Part shown: positions 46,502-55,957 of the stretch, piece after piece
Layout of the letters: every line of letters starts with the position of its first letter
How positions within the stretch are numbered: position 1 is the stretch's first letter
Source of the DNA: Acanthaster planci
Taxonomy: Eukaryota; Echinodermata; Asteroidea; Valvatida; Acanthasteridae
Direction: 5' to 3'
DNA: 64,000 bases
Assembly (NCBI RefSeq): GCF_001949145.1
Contig: NW_019091472.1
Span: 735,786-799,785 of the forward strand
Notes under the pieces: generated by a model
What the model was told of the DNA's origin: nothing
What the model saw: the letters and a program-made list of their open reading frames with translations, nothing else
Database searches by the model: none
Made by a program: the position numbers and the translations under genes

Positions 46502-47136
46502 ATGGACGCTTGGATACAATGCTGAGTTCGCCCATGGTAATGGTCCCTGGGCACAGACTGCATCTAACAGAGATATCGCCGCAGGAATGCGCTGATGCTA
46601 CTGTGCAGCAAGCGTCGCGCAGTCCAACTCAGCTCTGTCAAGATGACACTGAAGCTGTTGATGTTGTTTTCAATGCCACTGATGATAGCAACTCAATCAG
46701 TGCTACAAAATCTGGCTATATGAATGAAGGAAGCACATGTACCATTTTCTGCCCAAGCAAAGTTGATGAAGTGTCCTTCAAGTTGAATCCCACTCGGGCT
46801 AAAAATCTGCAAACAAATCCAACATCAACTACTTCAGGTGCAAAGCGGAAAGGTTGTGGCACCCCTAAACTTCCTGTGAAACAGTCACTCCAGTACCAAG
46901 ACCACGCAGTCGACGGAAGAAGTTTTTTTGGTTCTCCTAGCTTTGCCCAGTCAGGTTGTACTAGTCGAGCATCATCAGTTTGCAGTGAAGGCTCTCTTTA
47001 CCGAGGAGCAAACACCAAGGTTGCATCAGCCGTGAAGAGCCAAGCATTCAATCAAGATTCATTCTCTCTCCTTGGCACACCCTCAAGGCTTGGAAACATT
47101 GGGCAAACTGCTACCAACAGCCCTGCGTGTTTTCAG
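46502..47136 (+). CDS. Unrecognised IQ-motif/coiled-coil protein, exon 4
   Basis: Residues 238-449. The acceptor gatgtatgtag ends at 46501 and the G left by exon 3 completes GAT (Asp), giving HSHRDGRLDTMLSSPM. The exon is long, open and low in hydrophobic residues: Ser/Thr/Pro-rich, with sites such as ISPQE, RSPTQ, GTPKLP, LLGTPSRL and NSPACF. It ends in phase 0 at a TTTTCAG|GTAGGC donor. No folded domain is visible, so it is probably a disordered regulatory region. Without a splice or frameshift here the frame would run into a TAA at 47188. Confidence 0.75.
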
Positions 47137-47177
47137 GTAGGCAGATGGTTGGCCCACACCCCAGGCACCCCTTGCAG

Positions 47178-48083
47178 CCACTACAAGTAAACTTGACTGC
47201 AGGTATCCTGTCTTCCTTTCCAAGGGTGCCATATGAACAGATTCAGAGCCCGACAGTCTTCTCCAGCCCCAGACTGTTTCCCACTACCATCCAAGCCGTG
47301 CAGTCCCAACAGTCTGTCCCCTCATCAACGCTGTTCTCTCCTCTTAAGCTTGCAGATCACAAATTGGTCAAGGATTGTAGCCATTCAGATGCACTTACAA
47401 GTTTTGATGTCCAAGGAACAGAGCTACAAACATCTCAGAAAACAACGGAAAGAGAAAATGACAAGTCTGTGTTTGACTTTGATAGTCAACAGCTTCCAGG
47501 TCTGAATGTGGCGACAGTCAAAGAGGATTCAGACTGTAGCACTCATCATCGCATGAGTGATTTCACCACATCATCTGCACCCTCAGACGGGGTACAGATG
47601 TCTCCAAATATAGGCTTCAGGAGGTACGCTCCGAAAGTGGCTATAGTCACACCCGGCTCAGCCCCAAACATGCCGGATATATCTGCTCAAGAAGCCCAAA
47701 GCAGCAGGTCTGTGTTGGAATGCAAGAGCACGCTACCAGCTGACATGGGATCCAGGAAGCAACTCGGCACGACACAAAAGGGTACAAATAGATCTCATCA
47801 TTTCTTCCCATCGCCAGCAGTCAGGGATTCACTGGGAATTCAGACACTAGCGACATCCTTGACCAGCCCCACGGCTGATGTGCAAGACTCACTGAATGCC
47901 GCCAGACCAGAAATAGCTGATGAAGGGCAGCTGTGCATTAAGACCTCACCATATGTAGGCCCTCGAAGCTGTGGGTCGGCAAGGAGCAAGCCGGAACTGC
48001 TGGAACAGAAGAAGGCAGAGCTGGCCAGACTACGAGCTGAGAAGGCCCAGCTCAAGAAGACACTCAAGACAGAAAATGAATTG
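47178..48083 (+). CDS. Unrecognised IQ-motif/coiled-coil protein, exon 5 (second coiled coil)
   Basis: Residues 450-751. The open frame of about 300 codons lies in a different frame from exon 4. The start is set at the acceptor ccccttgcag (ending at 47177), which gives a phase-0 junction and a 41-bp intron; a frameshift around 47130-47190 would serve equally well. The middle is Ser/Thr/Pro-rich with repeated SP/TP sites (QSPTVFSSPRLFP, LFSPLK, VTPGSAP, FFPSPAV, TSPTAD). The last 30 residues, from KPELLEQKKAELARLRAEK to LKTENEL, form a clear coiled coil with leucine spacing of about seven. The donor is TTG|GTAAGA, phase 0. Confidence 0.75.
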
Positions 48084-49810
48084 GTAAGATCTGATGAACT
48101 TCATATTCGTACTTTCAAAGTGTACCCGCAGTGTATTTAGGGATACATGTAGCTTTATACTTGAAGATAGTGAATCCTTAACCCTAACCCCCAAAGGATT
48201 GCTGGCCCTAACCTTCCCCACTTTGTGCACAGAGGCTGTTGGATTTTGTTTTTCTGAGGTATGCCAAACCCAATGCAAAAGCCAGCTGTTATGGGCCTAC
48301 CAGACCTATCCCCACAGAATTAAACACTTTACTGCTGTTGTATTCTGTGTGGTTGGGGAAGGCCAGGGTTAACACACTGCTTCAGAAGCAGTGAGGGCAC
48401 AGCAGTAGTGTTACGCAAGTGTGGTTCAATAACACTTTCTTATTGCTTTACATAAGTGTCTATGTTTGGTGGCACTTGCTTGAAGGTAATATGGACCATT
48501 TGTCATTTGCAATTCTTTTTTTTTGTAAAGCATCAATGGTACTGAAAAGTGCATGCTTAACAACTAAGCTGATGAAGCGTGAGTCGTGTCTGTGAATGCC
48601 GAATGCTTTAAGAATACCACATTCAGGTTCAAGATTTGAATTGAAACATTACAAAGTCTTTTTGGGAATTGGACGCTCCTGTGACGCAATTTCAAAATTA
48701 GTATTTGGGTCATGATTCTCATTCAGCCGGTTTGTAATGTACATGATATCATGTACTGACCCAGTCATTCACATGTGGTTAGCTACCATGAACACGTGTC
48801 CGTGAAATCATTCCTTTACAGACTAACTCAATTACAAGAATGGCAAATTTGTAAACTGTCTGAAAATGATTTTTCCCAGAAAAAGTACAGTATACCCAAA
48901 AGGAATAATTTCACAGGGAGTTTAGTGTTCAAGTACGAGTACACGTAAGCTTTTGAACAATAATTGAGTTGATTTCTTTTTGGACAGTTGCAAAAAGCCA
49001 TCACAAATNNNNNNNNNNNNNNNNNNNNNNNNNNNNNNNNNNNNNNNNNNNNNNNNNNNNNNNNNNNNNNNNNNNNNNNNNNNNNNNNNNNNNNNNNNNN
49101 NNNNNNNNNNNNNNNNNNNNNNNNNNNNNNNNNNNNNNNNNNNNNNNNNNNNNNNNNNNNNNNNNNNNNNNNNNNNNNNNNNNNNNNNNNNNNNNNNNNN
49201 NNNNNNNNNNNNNNNTTTCATTTCTGGGCTACACACAAAGGCCAATCACCATATATACAAGAGCCAGCGTCTGCCTTCTTTCACCGTGTTCGCTCGAGCG
49301 TGGGCCGAGAATAGTAGCTGAAAAGTGGGCGGAGGATCTCAATTTTTACGGTGGCTCTTACTGTTGCGTGGCGTGAAGGGGTTAAATACCAAATTCTTGC
49401 CAATAAAACAAACAATGCATGTTTGTATGGTGGTCCACATGGTTGAGTTTCAGGAGAGTCGGAGTCCAACTTATGTTTTGTCCTAACTGGTGATTTATTC
49501 AAGATTTAGTCTCAGTCCCATTGATATTACATGTACATGCCATTTTGGGCTTTAATGTTGGCGTATGCATCAGCTGCCTTTAAGCCTCAACTCCTTGGTA
49601 TGCTTTGAGAATGCAATTTGTAACTAATGAAATGAAAACTGGAGACATCTGATTCCTTTTTTGTTTCATTTTTTGGCAATTGAAAATGCTCTGAGCAGCA
49701 GTGTATTACTTGCCTGAGCACAAAGAAAAGTTTTGAGATAATATGGAAATCTGACTGACTGGAAGTGAAAGCAACAATGTTAATTTTTATGATTTGATTG
49801 ATCTCTGCAG
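48084..49810 (+). other. Intron 5 of the IQ/coiled-coil gene, with assembly gap
   Basis: The interval between exons 5 and 6. It contains the 207-base run of N at 49009-49215. Sequence on both sides of the gap has no clear exon, but an exon inside the gap cannot be excluded. Confidence 0.55.
49009..49215. other. Assembly gap (207 N)
   Basis: Unbroken run of N bases. All frames running through it are artefacts of the placeholder bases. Confidence 0.99.
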
Positions 49811-49931
49811 ACTGATCAAGAGTTGGATATTGTGACACGGTTACACACCATCAGGAACAGTCGCCATGGCAACATGCAAGGATTAACCGTATCACCTGTG
49901 GTCACTCAGACTCCCACCGAACGTGACAAAG
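49811..49931 (+). CDS. Unrecognised IQ-motif/coiled-coil protein, exon 6
   Basis: Residues 752-791. The acceptor is tgatctctgcag and the phase-0 entry gives TENEL joined to TDQELDIVTRLHTIRN, so the helix continues from exon 5. It then passes into a Thr/Pro-rich stretch (LTVSPVVTQTPTERDK). The donor is AAAG|GTTGCT, phase 1. The exon is below the usual ORF length cutoff but fits its neighbours at both ends. A 207-base N gap lies in the preceding intron and could hide a further small exon. Confidence 0.6.
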
Positions 49932-50529
49932 GTTGCTTATCAATCTTTGACTATTTTATGGTCAAATAGGTTTGGTATTCACTGCCCTTAGAGTGTAGAG
50001 GGAAAGAATTTAGCTCTTAGTTTGCTGAAGATTGTGCAACAAGTTTTTTTGTGTTTATTCTCTTCATGTACATGTAAATCTGTGTGTTGGAAGTAATGGT
50101 CACTCTTGTGGGCAGTGTCTGGTATTAAAGCAGGGTCGAATCAGTTAAACATTTCGGATCCAAAACATGATTAAGAAAAATTTAAGTGTAAACATCTTAT
50201 CCAGTCAATTTTCAGTTCTACATATCATGTGAACATGAACAAACTGGGAAAGTTAGGAACTCTAAGGAGGGGGACATTAAAATACACAGCGAGTGTGAAA
50301 ACATGTCAAAATTATTGCTGTTGGGTTGAGTCAGGATACAGGAGGAAAATGTGCTATCCATTGGGTATTATTGGAACAAACATTAGGCATTAGGTTGATA
50401 TCACATCACATTTGATAAAGAATTCTGTTCAAATATATCTGTTTTATTCCTAGTTGGTAATCTCAAATCTCTAATCTGATGTTTACTCATTGGACTATGT
50501 TTGATTTGATTTCATCACATTTTGTTCAG

Positions 50530-50633
50530 GATCTCTTCATCTGCGATGGCACTCCAGTCTGGTCACTGAGGTTCAGTATTTGTCAAGTCCAGGCCATCCT
50601 GTCAGAGTTGCCAGACCAATTCTAGCCAAACAG
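50530..50633 (+). CDS. Unrecognised IQ-motif/coiled-coil protein, exon 7
   Basis: Residues 792-826. The acceptor cattttgttcag supplies a phase-1 entry (G + GA = Gly) and the exon reads GSLHLRWHSSLVTEVQYLSS and on to VARPILAKQ. Two ends are possible: a CAG|GTGGTT donor at 50633 (phase 0), or reading on to a TGA at 50652-50654 (tail VVAKVR). I prefer the donor because the next candidate exon continues with a similar basic Arg/Pro/Thr composition. The hydrophobic beta-like part (SLVTEVQYL) is unlike the disordered middle of the protein. Confidence 0.5.
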
Positions 50634-50966
50634 GTGGTTGCAAAAGTCAGATGAACAAATTATTTACATTGACGTTATTATTACCCCTGCTCATTGGGCT
50701 TATAAAGAAACATTCCTCTTATGTTGCCGTTATTGGTGTAAATTGCCAACTCAATCACAGGGGACATCTCTGTCCTGGCTACAGTTAGTGAGAGTGTACC
50801 TCAGCGAGCACACACTGACTGCTACCTCATAGATTCAGCCTGGCCCTGTAATTGGCACAGTGACAAATGTACCAGAATTTTGAGCAGGGCAAGCTAGAGT
50901 GTAAACCCCACAGCACTTTGAAGTAATGTTCTTCAGCAACAGTAACCTTGTCATGTTTTGTGTCAG

Positions 50967-51023
50967 GGTTTTTCCAGAGCAAGACATGTACCTGTCACCA
51001 GGACAGCCAGCCCAGCGCAATGA
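50967..51023 (+). CDS. Unrecognised IQ-motif/coiled-coil protein, candidate terminal exon 8
   Basis: After the acceptor tgttttgtgtcag a phase-0 entry gives 18 residues (GFSRARHVPVTRTASPAQ) and a TGA at 51021-51023. The composition agrees with a basic, disordered C-terminus. Alternatives exist: the acceptor ttttccag ending at 50977 opens a phase-0 frame ending in WYFKKCKII, and a third frame (from about 50926 to 51153) is also open but does not fit the phase of exon 7. Transcript data would be needed to choose between them. Confidence 0.35.
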   Translation, partial: GFSRARHVPVTRTASPAQ

Positions 51024-52933
51024 ACGCTCAACAGACAAGACAGGCCACACCAACCCTCTGGTTTCGCTCAAACACCCAGAGACAAACTGGAATTTTGAAG
51101 GAGACGTTCAGCTTTGTGTGGAGATTTCAAGCCAAGTCACTTTGGACCATTGAGGCAGTGTGGTATTTCAAAAAATGCAAGATCATTTGAGAACAAAGCA
51201 TGTGAGTGGATGGCCACACCCCAAGAGCAGATGTCATACTCGTATGCTTGTTCCTAAATGACCTGGGATACATTTCATGTTGGTGCATGTACTGTTGGAA
51301 TACCAAACTGACTTACTAATGAATATTCAAATATTTATTGTTGAAATTGTTTATGTTGGGGTAAAAATCAATGAAATAATAGGGGACAAATTCCATTGTT
51401 CAGTCACAAAATTGCCTCCTGTAAGAACATTTCAAGGTGTTACAAATACACTAACAAAGCAGTCGATGCATGCGCTCTACAAAAAGACAGAACAATTGCT
51501 CTTGTGATCTCGCTGAGACTTGGGGAACAAATCAGCAATTATGACCAAACTGTTGCACTGCCAGCCTTCTCCTTTAACGAAGCAGCAGACTCCTGTCGTG
51601 AAACTCAACAGAGTGATCACCACACAAACATGCACGTGTTGTTTCTGCTTTTGTGGGAATTTTGAATAATGGAATATTTGAACGATCAAATATTAGAAAA
51701 TTCAATTATTTGAAATGACTCAGTGTTAGGATCTATTGCCCAGATGGCATTGTGTTTGGCAACTCTATGGATGTTAAAGATTTCCTTTCTGCCAGCATTG
51801 CCTCATTGGGCCTGTGAATCAACCTCATTCCCAGACTGCATGCATGCTGAAGGTCTTACGTTCTAGTTTGTAAAGCAGTCCTGATTTCAAGATCCAGGCA
51901 ACTAATGTTACACTAAAATGTATGATGGGAATATACCCATTCCTCTGAACTGTATCATCATGATGAGACACATTTTTCTCTCTGTACATGTCTGTAATTA
52001 TGTGTGCCATTTCAAGACTCACTGCTGTAGATGTGGAGCCATTTTGGCACACTACAGTTTTTTGTACGTGTCTATACTTCATTAGAAATATTTTGGTATT
52101 CTGGTAACTTTTGAGGACAAAGTATCAGGAAATTACATTTCTATTTGCTTATGGATATGGAAATTTGCATGAATGCCCAAAAGGTCCCTCATATGCCCTC
52201 AGATTAACGATGGCAGTACAAGACTGAACATGACGATAAAATGTATCAAAGATGACATTCCACTGCCACATTTGATTCCATGGACTCTGTAACTGGAGTT
52301 GTCTTAGGACAATCCTTTTTTCACTCCTGGCATGAAAAATATCAACTTAATGGATTTCTTCCCACTAAATTTCTGAACCCCCCCAAGGATTTACCACACC
52401 GTGTAGTAAGTAATACACACGACCCTGTACAGCTGACGTGCAGTATGCACTCCACATGTCGGTTTATCACAGGGCATTTTGTGCAGTTTGCTGTTAAACG
52501 TTCAGGCATGATGTAAGTAGAAACAGAAATTACAAGATAGAGTTTTAGCAGCTGCTGTATCTATCTTGATGCATTTAGTTGACATGAATGCAAAAAAAAA
52601 ACAAAACTATCAAATTCCACAGCTTTTGAAGTTGGATATCAAGTAAAGAAAGCATGTAATGAAATTGCAATTGACAACTACAAAGTGTGTGAAGTAGAAT
52701 CGTGTTATTGTTATTTAGTGCTCGTGAGCAACAGAATATAGCATCAAAAATCTATGAGATTATAGTAACAATTAAATATGTCAGCACAAAGAAATTGTCA
52801 TGAATCCTTCATTATGTTTGTTGTATGACTAGAAGCATTCTCTCCATCCCCTTCCTATGCTAAACATGTTCACCAGTCAACTGAAGCTACTTCAAGTGAT
52901 TCATGAAACACAAGGAATATTATTTAATTCAAT

Positions 52934-52979
52934 NATATGTGCAACCTGCCTTAATGATATGTGCAACCCCGCCTTATTG
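52934..52979. other. Single N next to an imperfect 22-bp duplication (probable contig join)
   Basis: The N at 52934 is followed by atatgtgcaacctgccttaa (52935 onward) and at once by atatgtgcaaccccgcctta (52957 onward). A lone N with a duplicated edge is a usual sign of joined contigs. Confidence 0.6.
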
Positions 52980-53069
52980 CCTCTGTGGTAATTTCTTGGT
53001 GGTGGATCGTAATGTAATCATTGTGTCTTTTCATAATCACTCTAAATAGATTGATGTTCTGATCATGCC

Positions 53070-53175
53070 ACACTGTGTTTACATGTTTGCTTTCCTTTCA
53101 TGCACAGTGGACTTCGGGCCCCCACCAGCTTCATAGGAAAGTGTACATGTATTCTATGAAAACTGACGTCACTAC
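53070..53175. mobile_element. MITE-like hairpin element, copy A (degraded)
   Basis: The left part (cacactgtgtttacatgttt, then gctttccttt) and the right part (cataggaaagtgtacatg, then gacgtcacta) resemble the arms of the element at 55826-55957. The pairing is weaker here. Confidence 0.4.
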
Positions 53176-53340
53176 ATTAGCCTGTTGTGAACTCAATCAG
53201 ACATCGTTTTGTTGCTACAAACATTGCAAGTTCAAGGCTACATGCTTACCAGCCTGTGTGTATTGAGCACTGCAGCGGAAAAAATATACATTTTTGGCTG
53301 ACTTGTCTCGGAAAAAGGGGTGCTTTACAAGAACGGTATG

Positions 53341-53392
53341 CTCGATTTTGGCGCCAAAAATGACTGCTCGATTTTGGTGCCAAAAATGACTG
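53341..53392. repeat. 26-bp tandem duplication with E2F-like palindrome
   Basis: The unit begins ctcgattttggcgccaaaaa and ends tgactg. The first copy holds the perfect palindrome TTTTGGCGCCAAAA, which matches the ideal E2F site; in the second copy one base has changed (GGTGCC). No gene start is visible nearby. Confidence 0.7.
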
Positions 53393-54217
53393 CAGAGTTA
53401 CTCTAAAAGCTCACCTGAAAAAAACTTCTCTGCAGCAAAATCGGAGAACTGTTGACTCCAGGTCTTTTATGGTTGTGATGAGCCTGTCTGAACAGCATGG
53501 TGTCTGCAATGACTATTTGGGAAATAGTTTTCCAAGTTGTGAATGGTGTCCAAACTGACTATGCCAAACAAACAGAGAAATGGGTGGGCAGATGGCTGAT
53601 GTACAAAACCGATTCTTTCAAGAGGTACTGACTGATTTTGCTATCACCAGGTTATGCTTTATTCCCCAATCTCATTATGATACAAGTTCACTATATACAG
53701 ACTGAGAACTCAAAGTATAAAGAAAGACTTGTTAACCAATATATGATATGTTATACAGAGCAGGCTTGCTGTTTGCATATATAAAGACAACATGTTTCTG
53801 GCATATGAAATAACACACTTTCTCAAAACAACAGTCTTTCTGACAGCGCAATGCTGCAAAAATATTGCTGCCATTCAATCAATTTGGGAGTATAACCAGA
53901 AATCATACAATGGGCAAAACCAAACTGTAGTTTATCCTGACGATAGAAAAATAATGCCAATTTATACCATTCATATTACTGTACTATCACACAAAGGATA
54001 CATGTACAAGCCCACCCTTTTACTGGCTCCGCCCATCCACACACAGCATGCTGCCCTATAAGCACCAATGTCTATGGAACATGTAAGTTGAAGTCCAACT
54101 GCATGAGGACCTTAGCTATCTTGCTCACACTGCACACGTCAATGTTGTTTACATGTCTACTGTACATCAAAGTTGTACACCGTAGATGCGTGGAAATACA
54201 TTCCAACATGAAAACAT

Positions 54218-54395
54218 GCACTCCCCCTCCCCACAAAAAAGAGAAACATCAAAACAACAGAAACAAAACACGAAACAAAACCTTGAGCCAGAAACAATCT
54301 CTAAAGCAAAAACAAAAGAGAAACACAGACAAGAAATCAAGAGAGCACAAAACAAAAACTGAACTAACACAAACTTACAAAAGTAAGGCAAAATA
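54218..54395 (+). repeat. A-rich low-complexity tract
   Basis: About 180 bases made mostly of A with CAAAA, GAAAC and AAGAG words on the plus strand. The long open frame across it (Lys/Gln/Asn/Thr only) is a by-product of composition. Confidence 0.6.
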
Positions 54396-55825
54396 GAATG
54401 CTGTTTAAGGTTTCTATACATTGGTGGGAACGGTATACACATTGGGAAAAAATGATTCACTCACATACTTGTACATTAATATATAATTAGGAAAAATCAA
54501 GACATTACATGTACATGCAAAGCATGTTTAATTAACTCAATTAACTTTCAATATTTCAATGTTACATATTTTGGCCAATATATCTGACAACTTAAAATGT
54601 AAATCCAATGACCTGCCCAAATACATTATAAACTCAGATAAGCAATTTAACAATTTCCTAACCCAAAATACATGAAAGATTGCTAGTCAAAGACTGAGTG
54701 CATTACAAAATTCTAAATGGAATAAGTTCTTGAAGACACACTGATTGTCATCCTGATCATTCCAGATGACATCGGCTACTTCAAACCATGCATGCTCAAA
54801 AAGTTGCAAAGCTATCAACGATCCATGGTGCATATGCCGACCTACAATAATACCCCAATGCTCCTAGATTCTTCAACATTCACTTTAATTTGAAGATGAC
54901 TCTGGTAGACTTTGAAGGATTGAGGAAGAAGGCTCTTGGAAGAACAATGAGTGTGTTCTTAGGTTCTTCTTGCATTTCTCTCAGTGGAGAATATTTGAGG
55001 GTTCCAGGATACTCCCCAGAAAGTGTCTAGGCAACTGGGGCTCACGCTCCATAAGTGTAAACTCACAATTATGAGTTTAGTACCCAACAAACAAGCTCTC
55101 CCACGTAAGTTGGCCTCATATTGATCAAAAACAGCAACAATGCCTACTACTCAGTCTGGACACTTCAGAGCTATGGGTATTTTGGTCTTTGGTTCTTTTG
55201 GACGGATATGATGGAACTTTGGAACACACTAGCTTCGGGGCACTGAGAAATGAATGGAACAGTAAACAGCAAAAAATTGAAGATTTTTGTACATGTAAAA
55301 AATGGCATCTAAAATACACCATCCAACCTTTAATCAGTGTTTAATTACTCCCCTTACATGTATGTTTACTTGTGCAAGTGCATTTGACTCAAGTAACTCA
55401 ACTAATGAATCAGTTGGGCAGGTTTTTCGCAGTACAATGCAAAAACATTGTGGATACTGTCTTAACACTGCACAGAAAAGTTGACATTGCTGTGAGCAGG
55501 TTGCTGCAAACTGGCTCAAGTCAATTAAGCTCTTTCAAAGAAAGGCCAAAAATGCAGGTTTGGACGTCCATTGCTTTTGACAATTCAAATTAATTTTCAA
55601 ATGTTGCATCTCTTCAACTTTCTCATTCTGAGCATATTACAGATAGTCCTCAAACAATAAAATTTAAAACAAACCAAACGAATAACGTTGTGCTGAAAGT
55701 TAACTCTGAAAAAAAACAAACAAACCCAAATGCAGACCTTTACACGGCCTGGACCGGCTGCACAGCAAAATACTGTACACATTGCTCTGGAAAGACATAA
55801 TTGAAAAAGGTATCTCATTGCAGGA

Positions 55826-55957
55826 ATAGACCTATACCACACACCTTGTTTACATGTGTGCTTTCCTATGGCAACGAGGTGCGACGTAATCCATCAGCAC
55901 CCATAGGAAACTACACATGTAAACAATGTGTGATGTCATTATGCTTCAGGTCTATGG
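55826..55957. mobile_element. MITE-like hairpin element, copy B
   Basis: The arm ATAGACCT...CTTGTTTACATGTGTG then CTTTCCTATGG (55826-55871) is matched by its reverse complement at 55901-55955, with a gap of several bases in one arm and about 30 bases between arms. It has no coding capacity. Confidence 0.6.

Noticed and set aside
48922-49376. Long frames over 48922-49376 on both strands
   Set aside because: They exist only because the N run contains no stop codons.
50926-51153. A 75-codon plus-strand frame (SPGQPAQRNERSTDK...) as the last exon
   Set aside because: It is open and has reasonable codons, but its entry phase does not match exon 7; the 50967 exon in another frame does.
54088-54396. 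A Lys/Gln-rich small protein
   Set aside because: The frame follows from an A-rich low-complexity tract; it lacks any motif or splice support.
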